Position numbers and translations under genes: made by a program. A DNA stretch of 64,000 nucleotides from the NCBI GenBank assembly GCA_947492575.1, contig CANLNK010000001.1, forward strand, positions 310,001 through 374,000, written 5' to 3'. Source of the stretch: an uncultured Thalassotalea sp. (GTDB lineage: Bacteria; Pseudomonadota; Gammaproteobacteria; Enterobacterales; Alteromonadaceae). Positions within the stretch are counted from its first letter, which is position 1. Every line of letters begins with the position of its first letter. Below are positions 9,084 to 16,729 of the stretch, piece after piece. A model generated the notes under the pieces. The model worked only from the letters and a program-made list of their open reading frames with translations, ran no database searches and was not told where the DNA came from.

Positions 9084-10592
9084 TTATTCACCTTGTTCTG
9101 CGCCGCTTCGGTTTAGTAAAAACTGCGTTAGCATATTAACAGGGCGACCTGTTGAGCCTTTGTCTTTACCGCCGCTTCGCCACGCCGTACCGGCGATATC
9201 CAAATGCGCCCAGTTATACTTCTTAGTGAACTTAGATAAGAAACACGCAGCTGTAATAGTACCTGCTGCACGGCCACCTAAGTTAGTGAAGTCGGCAAAC
9301 GGGCTTTCTAATTGCTCGTGGTAATCATCCCACAGTGGTAAACGCCAAGCGCGGTCTCCACTTTGCTCAGAAGCATTTAATAACTCGTGTGCAAGCGGGT
9401 TATGAGAACTCATTAAGCCCGTCGCGTGCTTGCCAAGCGCGACAATACAGGCACCTGTTAAGGTTGCAACGTCGATAACCGCCTCAGGCTCGAAACGCTC
9501 TACATAAGTTAACGCATCACATAGCACAAGTCGGCCTTCAGCATCAGTATTTAGTACTTCAACTGTTTGACCTGACATTGTCGTTAAGATATCACCCGGA
9601 CGGTAAGCGTTCGCATCTGGCATGTTTTCACAGCCTGCTAATACGCCAATCACATTGATAGGCAAATCCAACTCGGCAAGTGAGTGCATTGCACCTAACA
9701 CTGCAGCAGCGCCACCCATGTCATATTTCATTTCGTCCATGCCTTCGCCTGGCTTAATTGAGATACCACCTGAGTCGAACGTTAACCCTTTACCTACTAG
9801 TACGATAGGTGCTTGGTCAGTTTCGCCGCCTTGATAGTTAATGACACTCATCATAGATTCATTAACTGAACCGCGACCAACGGCAAGGTATGAACCCATA
9901 CCAAGCTCACCCATCTCTTTTTCGTCAACGATGTGAGTGCTAATTTTTTCGTATTCGTTCTCAAGAATCTTAGCTTGCTCGGCTAAATACGCAGGGTTAC
10001 AGATATTCGGTGGCATGTTAGCTACGTTCTTACACGTGCTAATACCTTCTGAAACACCTAAACCATGAGCAATCGCGCGTTCACCAATTGGTAATTCACG
10101 ACGTGTCGGCACATTGAATACAATCTTACGTAGTGGGCGACGTGGTTCTTCTTTACGCGTTTTTAAACTGTTGAAACTGTATAGACAGTCTTGAGTTGCT
10201 TCTACCGCTTGGCGTACTTTCCAATAAGTATCGCGACCTTTAACGTGAAGCTCTGAAAGGAAACATACTGCTTCCATTGAACCTGTTTCGTTTAAGGTAT
10301 TAATCGTTTTGCTGATGATTTGGCGGTATTGGCGTTCATCTAGTTCTCGTTCTTTACCACAACCTACCAATAACACACGCTCGCTTAGAATATTCGGGAC
10401 ATGATGAAGTAATAACATTTGTCCTGACTTACCTTCTAAGTCTCCACGACGTAATAAGTTACTGATGTAACCTTCACTTATTTCGTCTAATTGTTCAGCG
10501 ATAGCAGATAATCGTCTCGGCTCAAATACGCCAACAACGATACAAGCACTACGTTGTTTTTCTGGACTACCACTTTTTACACTAAATTCCAT
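9084..10592 (-). CDS. pepA: Leucyl aminopeptidase (cytosol aminopeptidase)
   Basis: A 502-residue M17 leucine aminopeptidase with two metal ions in the C-terminal domain. The signature [14 protein letters not shown] is intact, as is [18 protein letters not shown] with the metal-binding lysine and aspartate. In E. coli PepA also binds DNA and assists Xer recombination and carAB control; whether that holds here is unknown. It is the first gene of pepA-holC-valS and is divergent from lptF, across a 436-bp intergenic region. Confidence 0.96.
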   Translation of the reverse strand: MEFSVKSGSPEKQRSACIVVGVFEPRRLSAIAEQLDEISEGYISNLLRRGDLEGKSGQMLLLHHVPNILSERVLLVGCGKERELDERQYRQIISKTINTLNETGSMEAVCFLSELHVKGRDTYWKVRQAVEATQDCLYSFNSLKTRKEEPRRPLRKIVFNVPTRRELPIGERAIAHGLGVSEGISTCKNVANMPPNICNPAYLAEQAKILENEYEKISTHIVDEKEMGELGMGSYLAVGRGSVNESMMSVINYQGGETDQAPIVLVGKGLTFDSGGISIKPGEGMDEMKYDMGGAAAVLGAMHSLAELDLPINVIGVLAGCENMPDANAYRPGDILTTMSGQTVEVLNTDAEGRLVLCDALTYVERFEPEAVIDVATLTGACIVALGKHATGLMSSHNPLAHELLNASEQSGDRAWRLPLWDDYHEQLESPFADFTNLGGRAAGTITAACFLSKFTKKYNWAHLDIAGTAWRSGGKDKGSTGRPVNMLTQFLLNRSGAEQGE

Positions 10593-11028
10593 GAATTCTC
10601 CTACTGGCTACTTGCGTGTAATCGTTTTCAAAAAAGCGAGCAACCTAAGTTCGCCTATTTTTGACTCGCGTTTTTTTGCCATGACCGAAATAGCATTGGC
10701 CATTTTTCTACGCGATTTATGGTTATCAATGGCTGACAGCTTACCGAAATTTCCGTAAGAACCAAATACCTTGAGACAACCTTAATTTACCTGCTTAAAA
10801 TGTAAACTTGAAAGTTTAAACGCAGGTTAACTTGCTAAAATCTCTAATTAACAGATATGCTTACTAGGAATTCAATAGCGCTAAAGGCTATAATTATAGC
10901 CGCATTGCTGGTGTAAGCTATCAGCAAGTTAATTTACTTATGTATAAAAATAGCAATTTTACTTAAAAATTGCGCAAATGTCAGAAAAAAACTAAGTTTT
11001 TGCTAATGGTTGTCAGTTTGAGGTTTAA
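10593..11028. promoter_or_regulatory. Divergent promoter region between pepA and lptF
   Basis: A 436-bp gene-free stretch. It holds a perfect 16-bp palindrome, GGCTATAATTATAGCC, at 10886-10901, which contains a -10-like TATAAT. The rest is AT-rich with no other clear element. GAGG at 11020-11023 serves as ribosome binding site for the GTG start of lptF. Confidence 0.5.
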
Positions 11029-12162
11029 GTGATTGTATTTCGTTATCTGTTAAAGGAAGTTGCTAAAACACAGTTAGCGGTTTTCTTTGTGTTGATGACC
11101 ATTTTTATCAGCCAAAAATTTGTGCGCGTGCTCGATGATGCGTCCGAAGGCGGCATTCCAGGTCATCTAGTGATGATCTTTATTGGGCTTAAAATGCCTG
11201 ACCTTGCCGGTATGTTGTTACCACTCAGTTTGTTCCTCGGCGTGTTGCTCGCCTATGGGCGAGTCTATGCAGATAGTGAAATGACAGTACTGCATGCCTG
11301 TGGTGTTAGTGAGTGGTATGTTGTGCGCGTAACACTAGTGTTGAGCTTTATTACCGCCATATTTACTGGCTTATTTACACTTTACCTTGCGCCTATGGCG
11401 TCTGAGTATGAGTATCAAGTGAAAGAGCAATTAGCCGCAGATTCTGGCTTAAGTGCCTTAGTTGCTGGGCGTTTCCAAAAAACTGGTAACCAAAAAGCAG
11501 TCGTATTTATTCAAGACAAGGCACGTGAAGATAACTCGTTAAACAAAGTATTTGTTGCTCAATTGCCGGATGATACCAGTGATAAGGCTAGTGTCATTAA
11601 CTCAAGTTTAGTGTACGCGGATAGTGGCCGAGTGGAAGAAGAAGACTCGGGATCACAACGTCTAATTTTAGAAAACGGAACGCGTTATCAAAGTGATCCT
11701 CAATCAGGCGAGTTTAGAGATGTCGCGTTCGACAAGTATTATATTCAGATTCAAGATCAAAAAGTTGAGCACAAACGACGTAAAATAAGTGCAGTTGCAA
11801 CAAACCAGCTCTTCAATGATGAAACCCATGACGCGCAAGCGGCAATTCAGTGGCGCTTAGCTTTTCCGCTCGCGTGTCTTATCCTCACCTTAGTCGCTGT
11901 GCCACTTAGCGTGGTGAATCCAAGGCAGGGCAAGTTCGCCAAATTGTTACCCGCGTTGATGCTATTTTTAGCCTACTTCCTATTGCTAACCGCCATGCGT
12001 TCAGGTATTGAAGGCAGTGCGATACCGCATTACGTTGGCTTGTGGCCAGTGCACCTTTTAGCCTTTATTCTTGGTATGAGTTTGTTAATGAAGAGCCGCA
12101 CTAGTGGTTTAAGGTTGAAAGCCAAACTCCCGAAAGCTCGCAAGGTGAGGGAGGCTCAATAA
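11029..12162 (+). CDS. lptF: LPS export ABC transporter permease LptF
   Basis: A 377-residue inner-membrane permease of the LptB2FGC lipopolysaccharide exporter. Helices lie near residues 13-32, 50-75, 100-120, and three more after residue 280, around a periplasmic beta-jellyroll domain (about 130-270). The start is GTG with GAGG 5 nt upstream, and the N-terminus MIVFRYLLKEVAKTQ matches the family. The stop codon overlaps the lptG start (TAATG), so the pair is translationally coupled. Confidence 0.95.
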   Translation: MIVFRYLLKEVAKTQLAVFFVLMTIFISQKFVRVLDDASEGGIPGHLVMIFIGLKMPDLAGMLLPLSLFLGVLLAYGRVYADSEMTVLHACGVSEWYVVRVTLVLSFITAIFTGLFTLYLAPMASEYEYQVKEQLAADSGLSALVAGRFQKTGNQKAVVFIQDKAREDNSLNKVFVAQLPDDTSDKASVINSSLVYADSGRVEEEDSGSQRLILENGTRYQSDPQSGEFRDVAFDKYYIQIQDQKVEHKRRKISAVATNQLFNDETHDAQAAIQWRLAFPLACLILTLVAVPLSVVNPRQGKFAKLLPALMLFLAYFLLLTAMRSGIEGSAIPHYVGLWPVHLLAFILGMSLLMKSRTSGLRLKAKLPKARKVREAQ

Positions 12163-13229
12163 TGCGTATTCTTGATGCTTATATTGGGCGTGTTATTGCG
12201 TCAACGACATTTATCACCTTGATGGTGTTCGTTAGTGTTAGCGGCATTATCAAATTTGTAGAGCAAATGGGTGATGTAGGGCGTGGTGATTATGAATTGG
12301 CTCATGCTGCTCTCTACGTGCTTTACGCAATTCCTCGTGATGTTGAGATATTCTTTCCAATGGCGGCGCTGATTGGCGGCTTAATTGGTATAGGTATGCT
12401 GGCGAGCAACAGTGAATTGGTGGTGATGCAAGCCGCAGGTTTGTCAAAGTTGCGCATCATTCAGTCGGTGATGAAAACCGCCGTCGTACTTATTGTCGTT
12501 TCAATGGCAGTTGGTGAATGGTTAGCACCGGCTGGAGAGGCATCTGCTAGAGAACTAAGGGCTCAAGCGATATCCGGAGGTAGCCTGATTTCTTCTAAAA
12601 ACGGTGTTTGGGCCAAAGATGGCGATTATTTTGTTCACATCACAGAAGTAGAAGATCAAGGCACCTTAAATAAAGTCCAAGTTTATCGCTTTAATCAGGC
12701 ATTGAAACTGGAGAGTTGGTTATCTGCAGAATCAGCAACTTTTGACGGCAATGTATGGCAACTAGTTAATGTAGTAGATACTAAAGTCACTAATCAGCAA
12801 GTAGTTGAGCAAACCTTTAATGTGATGGAGTGGGAATCAAGCCTGACACCAGAAAAGCTGGGTGTGGTAACCGTTAAGCCAGAGTCATTGTCATTACAAG
12901 GTTTAATCAGCTATCTAGACTATTTGTCGCAGAACCATCAAGACCAAAGCCGCTATTTACTGGCATTCTGGCGTAAAATTATGCAGCCATTAACCGTCGC
13001 AGTGATGTTGCTTATGGCGTTGTCGTTTATATTCGGACCACTTCGCTCTGTGTCGATGGGGGCGAGAATTATGATGGGCGTGTTAACAGGGTTATTGTTT
13101 CACATTACCAACCAAGTCTTCGGCTCCGTGAGCCTTGTTTACCAATTGCCACCAGTGCTTGGCGCTGTCATGCCAAGTATCTTGTTCGTCACAATTGCCG
13201 TTTACTTAATCCGTAGAAAGCCTAGATAG
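12162..13229 (+). CDS. lptG: LPS export ABC transporter permease LptG
   Basis: A 355-residue partner of LptF in the lipopolysaccharide export complex. It has the same architecture: three N-terminal helices, a periplasmic jellyroll domain (about 130-255), and three C-terminal helices starting around FWRKIMQPLTVAVMLLMAL. The N-terminus MRILDAYIGRVI is typical. It overlaps lptF by one base. A GAGCCAAG/CTTGGCTC hairpin (13253-13275) lies downstream but lacks a T tract, so termination there is uncertain. Confidence 0.95.
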   Translation: MRILDAYIGRVIASTTFITLMVFVSVSGIIKFVEQMGDVGRGDYELAHAALYVLYAIPRDVEIFFPMAALIGGLIGIGMLASNSELVVMQAAGLSKLRIIQSVMKTAVVLIVVSMAVGEWLAPAGEASARELRAQAISGGSLISSKNGVWAKDGDYFVHITEVEDQGTLNKVQVYRFNQALKLESWLSAESATFDGNVWQLVNVVDTKVTNQQVVEQTFNVMEWESSLTPEKLGVVTVKPESLSLQGLISYLDYLSQNHQDQSRYLLAFWRKIMQPLTVAVMLLMALSFIFGPLRSVSMGARIMMGVLTGLLFHITNQVFGSVSLVYQLPPVLGAVMPSILFVTIAVYLIRRKPR

Positions 13230-13344
13230 TACTATTCGATAGTTGATAACTTGAGCCAAGTTAAGCGCTTGGCTCCAAGTAAAGTCTATGCCTTATCAGT
13301 AATAAGGGCGTTGTCAGAAATGACGCGCTATTAGAAACGAGGAT

Positions 13345-13881
13345 TTAGATTTTCGTCTTTTTGTTTGCGTCTAACGACAGCACAACAACTTCTGTGTTGG
13401 TTAGTTTATCTTGCAAGCTTTGTTTATTTTTGCGATCGAAAATCACTAATAAGTTTCCTAAACCTAGCAGTGTTGGCAAAATACGCTTAAGTCCCGTTTT
13501 CTTACTAATTAACGTGCCATCAGGGTTTTGTACCCGTAGTCTCCACGCTTTCATGCCAATAGTTTGACCGCTTCTCGCCCAGAAATAGATAAAGAAGAAA
13601 GCAACCCAGCCCAAGTTCCAAAGGTAAATTAGCGCGCTATATAAGATAGAGTTTTGCTGTACATCGATTAAATGCTCGTAAGGGCCCATATCCACTAAGC
13701 CAATATTTGCAGCAAGAGCAAATAACCCGAAACTAACAGCGCCAACCACCATATAAACGGCGATGGCAATCAACACATCGTAAACCCAAGAGCCAAAACG
13801 TCGGAAGAATCCCGCACGTGGAAATTCCGTGTAGAGTACAAATTCAGTATCAGTTGTCGTCGATTTATCTTTACTAGCCAT
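13345..13881 (-). CDS. RDD family inner-membrane protein
   Basis: A 178-residue membrane protein with an RDD domain: the conserved arginine in PRAGFFRRFGSW, the aspartate in YDVLIAIAVY, and a final conserved GMKAWRLRVQNPDG segment after the helices. Three hydrophobic helices are visible. The function of RDD proteins is mostly unknown; some have been linked to ion transport. The start at 13881 (MASKDKS) is preferred because the upstream extension begins with TTG and has no family similarity. It is a single gene convergent with lptG. Confidence 0.85.
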   Translation of the reverse strand: MASKDKSTTTDTEFVLYTEFPRAGFFRRFGSWVYDVLIAIAVYMVVGAVSFGLFALAANIGLVDMGPYEHLIDVQQNSILYSALIYLWNLGWVAFFFIYFWARSGQTIGMKAWRLRVQNPDGTLISKKTGLKRILPTLLGLGNLLVIFDRKNKQSLQDKLTNTEVVVLSLDANKKTKI

Positions 13882-14085
13882 ATGCAGAAAACAATTGGAA
13901 AAAACCCAGCTAGTATATCTTGGCAATACCGCTAAGAACAAAGGAATTGTCGAGAGAGTGTAATTAGAGATGGCATATCTGGTTGAATATTCGGCAATTA
14001 AAGCCGTGAAGAATAAAAGTTATTGCTAAGCAGGTAAGTTTTCGTATAATGCCAGTCTCTTTCGTTATTAACGAATGCACGTGTT

Positions 14086-14172
14086 GCCGGAGTGGTGGAA
14101 TTGGTAGACACGACGGATTCAAAATCCGTTGCCTTTGCGGGCGTGCCGGTTCAAGTCCGGCCTCCGGTACCA
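14086..14172 (+). tRNA. tRNA-Leu (CAA)
   Basis: An 87-nt tRNA including encoded CCA. The acceptor stem is GCCGGAG/CTCCGGT followed by ACCA. The anticodon stem-loop ACGGA-TTCAAAA-TCCGT gives anticodon CAA. The long variable arm (TTGCCTTTGCGGGCGT) marks a class II leucine tRNA, and the T-loop GGTTCAAGTCC is normal. Its 3' half is the integration site of the downstream island; the functional copy is the left one. Confidence 0.97.
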
Positions 14173-14209
14173 TTTAAGAACCTGCTATTAAGCAGGTTTT
14201 TTTGTTTTT
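14117..14209 (+). repeat. Left attachment repeat (attL), 93 bp
   Basis: It begins at ATTCAAAATCC in the anticodon loop of tRNA-Leu and runs through the tRNA terminator. The same 93 bp recur at 22712-22804 with a single T/A difference just after the CCA. Confidence 0.93.
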
Positions 14210-14633
14210 GGGGTTCGCCAATTACTTCTAAATTACCTTTTCTCACTGAAATTGTTGCAAACACTGACGATTTTTTGCTTCTGAGCTGTTTCTTGCTCTG
14301 TAGCAAATTGGTTTCAACATCATTGTTCAACTCCTCAGTATTTTTATTTTTCGCATCAATATTTCTAGCCTGAACTGATAAATAGTCTCTACTAGGGTGT
14401 GCATAGCGTTGCACCATCTCAAGTGTCCGCCACCCACCAAGTTCTTTTAATGCTAAGAGATCTGTACCACACTCAACGTGTCTTGTTGCCCAGTTATGCC
14501 GTAAATCGTGAAAGCGTAGTCCAGACAAGCCAGCCTCTTTTGTTATTTCTTTCCATTTTTTGTCCTTAATATCTTTAACTGGATTATGTTGGCTGTTGGT
14601 AAATACATAGGTGCTGGTTCGATTTTCTGCGAG
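14151..14633 (-). pseudogene. Tyrosine recombinase (integrase) C-terminal remnant
   Basis: This is the C-terminal part of a phage-type integrase whose 5' portion is missing. Reading on the minus strand from 14633, the frame gives TYVFTNSQHNPVKDIKDKKW, then SGLRFHDLRHNWATRH with the catalytic Arg and His, then ELGGWRTLEMVQRYAH with the second active-site region, and a tail reaching into the tRNA 3' end. An in-frame stop (TAG at 14634-14636) and no recognisable integrase sequence lie just upstream, so the N-terminal and first catalytic-arginine regions are lost. It faces attL, as an island integrase should. Only a truncated, presumably inactive product could be made. Confidence 0.85.
14178..14207 (+). 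terminator. tRNA-Leu terminator
   Basis: AACCTGCT and AGCAGGTT pair across a short loop and are followed by a T tract. It lies within the left attachment repeat, so the island carries a copy at each end. Confidence 0.85.
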
Positions 14634-14757
14634 CTAATAAAGTAATTGCATCGCTGTGACGAACTGTGTATCAGATCTAGAACTAGAAATTCTAGTTTGA
14701 ACATGTTCACGAATGCGTTGAGGATGTTAATGGTAAAAACTGGCAGAGCAAAATAAG
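14634..14757. other. Decayed stretch upstream of the integrase remnant
   Basis: No supportable gene. It includes an imperfect palindrome around 14675-14695 (AACTAGAAATTCTAGTT) and short plus-strand frames that end just before the hairpin at 14758. It looks like scar sequence left by deletion of the 5' half of the integrase. Confidence 0.4.
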
Positions 14758-14785
14758 AAGCAGGCACTTGGTGCCTGCTTTTTTG
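14758..14785 (+). terminator. Terminator-like hairpin in island
   Basis: AAGCAGGCAC and GTGCCTGCTT form a perfect 10-bp stem with a 3-nt loop, followed by TTTTG. No intact gene precedes it, which suggests that a plus-strand gene has been deleted. Confidence 0.75.
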
Positions 14786-14986
14786 TATTCTAAGTTTAAA
14801 AAGCTTTAGCTGTATTTTTGAATCAAAAAGAACCGTAAAGCATTAAAATTATTAGCGCATCTCATTTCAGTCAAAGCTTCTAGTTGCATTTAAACTCTAA
14901 ACTCTTATAGTTGCTCTCTTGATTTAAACCTTTAATATCAAGTTGTTAAAGGTTTGTACGTTAAAAATAATTATAATAGGGAAGAA

Positions 14987-16051
14987 ATGAAGAATATTAT
15001 TCTACCTCTTACTTTAGGTAGCACTATCTTACTGACTGGCTGTGTTACGACAACTCCAGAGAAAACAAAAGTAGAAGCCCAAGAAATGGCGGCTGAGTTA
15101 GCGCAAAACCATGATGGTCTTGAGGCTTTAACTTCTTCAGGTATAAAAATTAACTTTAGGCGCTTTCAATATAGCCCTGTAGTTTTGTACGAGAGCGTAT
15201 TTGGAGACTTTAATGTTAGTAAAGAAGGACATAAAAAAGGCTATGGAGATCTCTTGAACCTAAATCTTGGTTCGTTACCAAATACAACCTGTGGTGATGC
15301 GAATAGTTCGACTATAGAGCACTCTACTACATGCAGAATCACAAAAACCACGTATGATCATGCTGTAACATTCATGGGCACAAAAAGAGCCTATGACAAC
15401 TCAAAAGGCTCATTAGATAAAATCTACTCGGAATTAAATAAGATTGATGCTTTTCTAAAACCAATGTCTGTAGAAGAGAGGAAATTTTGGGGCACAGCTT
15501 TTGTTGATGACATGAAAGGTCGTTTCACTGATGAAGAGTTTATCGCCGCATTAAAAAGCTATGTCGTAGCTTTTACCGATAAACTCCCAGTAATGAAAGC
15601 GCAATTCGAGAAGCAAAAAGGTCAACGCATTCAAGAAGAACGTGTGTATGAAGAAAGCAAGCGCCGTAATGAAGAGAATGCTCGTATAGCTCGTGAACAG
15701 CAACTTGAGAAGCAGCGAAAAATAAGGCGTGAACTTGCTAAGGAAAGAGCTGAATTAGAAGAATATAACTCAGCAGGGAGAATAGTGTGGAGTTTACGAT
15801 ATAGTGCAGCTTATTCATTAGGTGATAAAGTTTGCTCTTATGACAATAAATTAGGCTTTATTGAGTACGTATCTGAAAATAACCAAAAGGTGCTGTGGAA
15901 AGGTCGAGTTTTAAATAGAAGTCAAGGTTATTTCTTTGGGAATAGAAATCAAACTACGTATAAAGAAGATGAATTTAAATATGACAAATTTGATGAGACT
16001 CGTTGGGAATCCAAAGAAAAAATAGGTAAATGTGATTTCGAGTTATTGTAG
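14987..16051 (+). CDS. Putative lipoprotein with coiled coil, unknown function
   Basis: A 354-residue predicted lipoprotein that I do not recognise. The signal peptide MKNIILPLTLGSTILLTGC ends in a lipobox (LTGC), so the mature protein should be lipid-anchored in the envelope. The middle (about residues 205-260) is a long, very charged helix rich in Glu, Arg and Lys and probably a coiled coil. The C-terminal 90 residues look like a small beta-rich domain with two cysteines (VCSYDNKLGFIEYV and IGKCDFELL). The start at 14987 follows TAATAGGGAAGAA and the signal peptide; an earlier in-frame start lacks both. A terminator follows. Confidence 0.75.
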   Translation: MKNIILPLTLGSTILLTGCVTTTPEKTKVEAQEMAAELAQNHDGLEALTSSGIKINFRRFQYSPVVLYESVFGDFNVSKEGHKKGYGDLLNLNLGSLPNTTCGDANSSTIEHSTTCRITKTTYDHAVTFMGTKRAYDNSKGSLDKIYSELNKIDAFLKPMSVEERKFWGTAFVDDMKGRFTDEEFIAALKSYVVAFTDKLPVMKAQFEKQKGQRIQEERVYEESKRRNEENARIAREQQLEKQRKIRRELAKERAELEEYNSAGRIVWSLRYSAAYSLGDKVCSYDNKLGFIEYVSENNQKVLWKGRVLNRSQGYFFGNRNQTTYKEDEFKYDKFDETRWESKEKIGKCDFELL

Positions 16052-16074
16052 TTGAATTAAAACAACAAGCGAAT

Positions 16075-16098
16075 AGCCAAGCATTGCTTGGCTTTTTT
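16075..16098 (+). terminator. Terminator after the coiled-coil lipoprotein
   Basis: AGCCAAGC and GCTTGGCT form an 8-bp stem around ATT, followed by TTTTTT. Confidence 0.85.
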
Positions 16099-16139
16099 CA
16101 TTCAAACACCACAAATTACCCACTAACGTTTCTTTTTAG

Positions 16140-16178
16140 TCATGCAGGACAATTTTATTTTAGGAGGAAACTGCATGA
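16140..16178 (+). promoter_or_regulatory. Hairpin enclosing ribosome binding site and start codon (copy 1)
   Basis: TCATGCAG (16140-16147) and CTGCATGA (16171-16178) are exact reverse complements. The 23-nt loop contains AGGAGGA, and the right arm contains the ATG at 16175. A second copy with the same layout lies before the gene at 16476. The arrangement suggests control of translation by RNA folding. Confidence 0.6.
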
Positions 16179-16330
16179 CTAATTGGCAATATTATTTAAT
16201 ATTCTTGATAGACCGTTTTGGTTTTTGGTTTTTGGTGTATGAGGTGTGGAGATATATTCATGGCTTATTACGCAGTGGATTTATTATTTCCAAATTTAAA
16301 AAACTATGGGGGCTATCCATTTTCTGGTGA
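16175..16330 (+). CDS. Small membrane protein, 51 aa
   Basis: A 51-residue predicted protein with a strongly hydrophobic, aromatic-rich N-terminal segment (WQYYLIFLIDRFGFWFLVY) and a basic C-terminal end. It has a strong Shine-Dalgarno sequence (TAGGAGGA, 6 nt before the start codon) inside a hairpin loop. Its last 70 nt overlap the next small gene in a different frame, so this could be a true overlapping pair or the remains of one longer protein split by a frameshift. I recognise no family. Small membrane toxins, leader peptides or small transport regulators are all possible. Confidence 0.45.
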   Translation: MTNWQYYLIFLIDRFGFWFLVYEVWRYIHGLLRSGFIISKFKKLWGLSIFW

Positions 16331-16427
16331 TATCGGTTTCGTGATTGCAGTTGGTGGCTGGATGACTGCTTGGCTGATGCTAATTATTGAAACTGGTCTC
16401 AAAAAACATTTCCACGAATCTGCCTAG
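16260..16427 (+). CDS. Small membrane protein, 55 aa, overlapping the previous gene
   Basis: A 55-residue predicted protein with one or two membrane segments (GDIGFVIAVGGWMTAWLMLIIE). It starts at ATG 16260 with GTGGAGA 7-8 nt upstream, which is a usable ribosome binding site, and overlaps the 51-residue frame by about 70 nt. Joining the two frames would give an 85-residue two-helix protein, so a frameshift in one ancestral gene is an alternative. Function unknown. Confidence 0.45.
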   Translation: MAYYAVDLLFPNLKNYGGYPFSGDIGFVIAVGGWMTAWLMLIIETGLKKHFHESA

Positions 16428-16442
16428 CGTGCTCCTACTTAA

Positions 16443-16479
16443 TTATGCAGTTAAATAATTAGGAGGACATGCTGCATGA
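16443..16479 (+). promoter_or_regulatory. Hairpin enclosing ribosome binding site and start codon (copy 2)
   Basis: TTATGCAG (16443-16450) pairs with CTGCATGA (16472-16479) with one G-U pair. The 21-nt loop holds TAGGAGGA, and the ATG at 16476 is in the right arm. The stem sequence, loop size and ribosome binding site match copy 1 at 16140, although the two coding sequences are not alike. Confidence 0.6.
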
Positions 16480-16700
16480 AATTTAAACTAGGTCACAAAA
16501 CTCGTAGGGCGATAGAAGTGCTAGTTGAATCAGCTAAATTGTTTGCCACTATTAATATAGTGCTGTTAATTGCAGATTGGATTGGTTTTTTCGCACTACA
16601 CGAAAGCTACCAAATTAAGGGGGGCTATGGGTTCATATCCATGATATGCCTATATATTCTATCAGTAGCGATTCATCTTTATTTACTTAAAGATGAATAA
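16476..16700 (+). CDS. Small membrane protein, 74 aa
   Basis: A 74-residue protein with a basic N-terminus (MKFKLGHKTRRAIEV) and two hydrophobic helices (LFATINIVLLIADWIGFFAL and GFISMICLYILSVAIHLYLL). It has the strong TAGGAGGA ribosome binding site in the loop of a hairpin whose stem includes the start codon. A terminator follows immediately. No family recognised. Its place after two other tiny membrane proteins with the same leader design suggests one functional group, for example envelope-acting effectors of the island. Confidence 0.6.
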   Translation: MKFKLGHKTRRAIEVLVESAKLFATINIVLLIADWIGFFALHESYQIKGGYGFISMICLYILSVAIHLYLLKDE

Positions 16701-16703
16701 CAT

Positions 16704-16729
16704 TACGGCACCTTAGGGTGCCGTTTTTT
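16704..16729 (+). terminator. Terminator between small membrane genes and the winged-helix gene
   Basis: ACGGCACC and GGGTGCCGT pair around TTA, followed by TTTTTT on the plus strand. The convergent gene at 16728 ends inside its T tract. Confidence 0.85.

Noticed and set aside
13253-13275. Terminator after lptG
   Set aside because: GAGCCAAG/CTTGGCTC forms a stem, but no T tract follows, so I did not list it as a terminator.
13964-14173. Frames running across tRNA-Leu on both strands
   Set aside because: They read through the tRNA gene. The typical tRNA-shadow peptide (SKSVAFAGVPVQVRPP) shows that they are artefacts.
14543-14767. A 74-residue minus-strand frame upstream of the integrase remnant
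   Set aside because: Its frame differs from the integrase frame, it shows no recombinase motif and it crosses a terminator hairpin.
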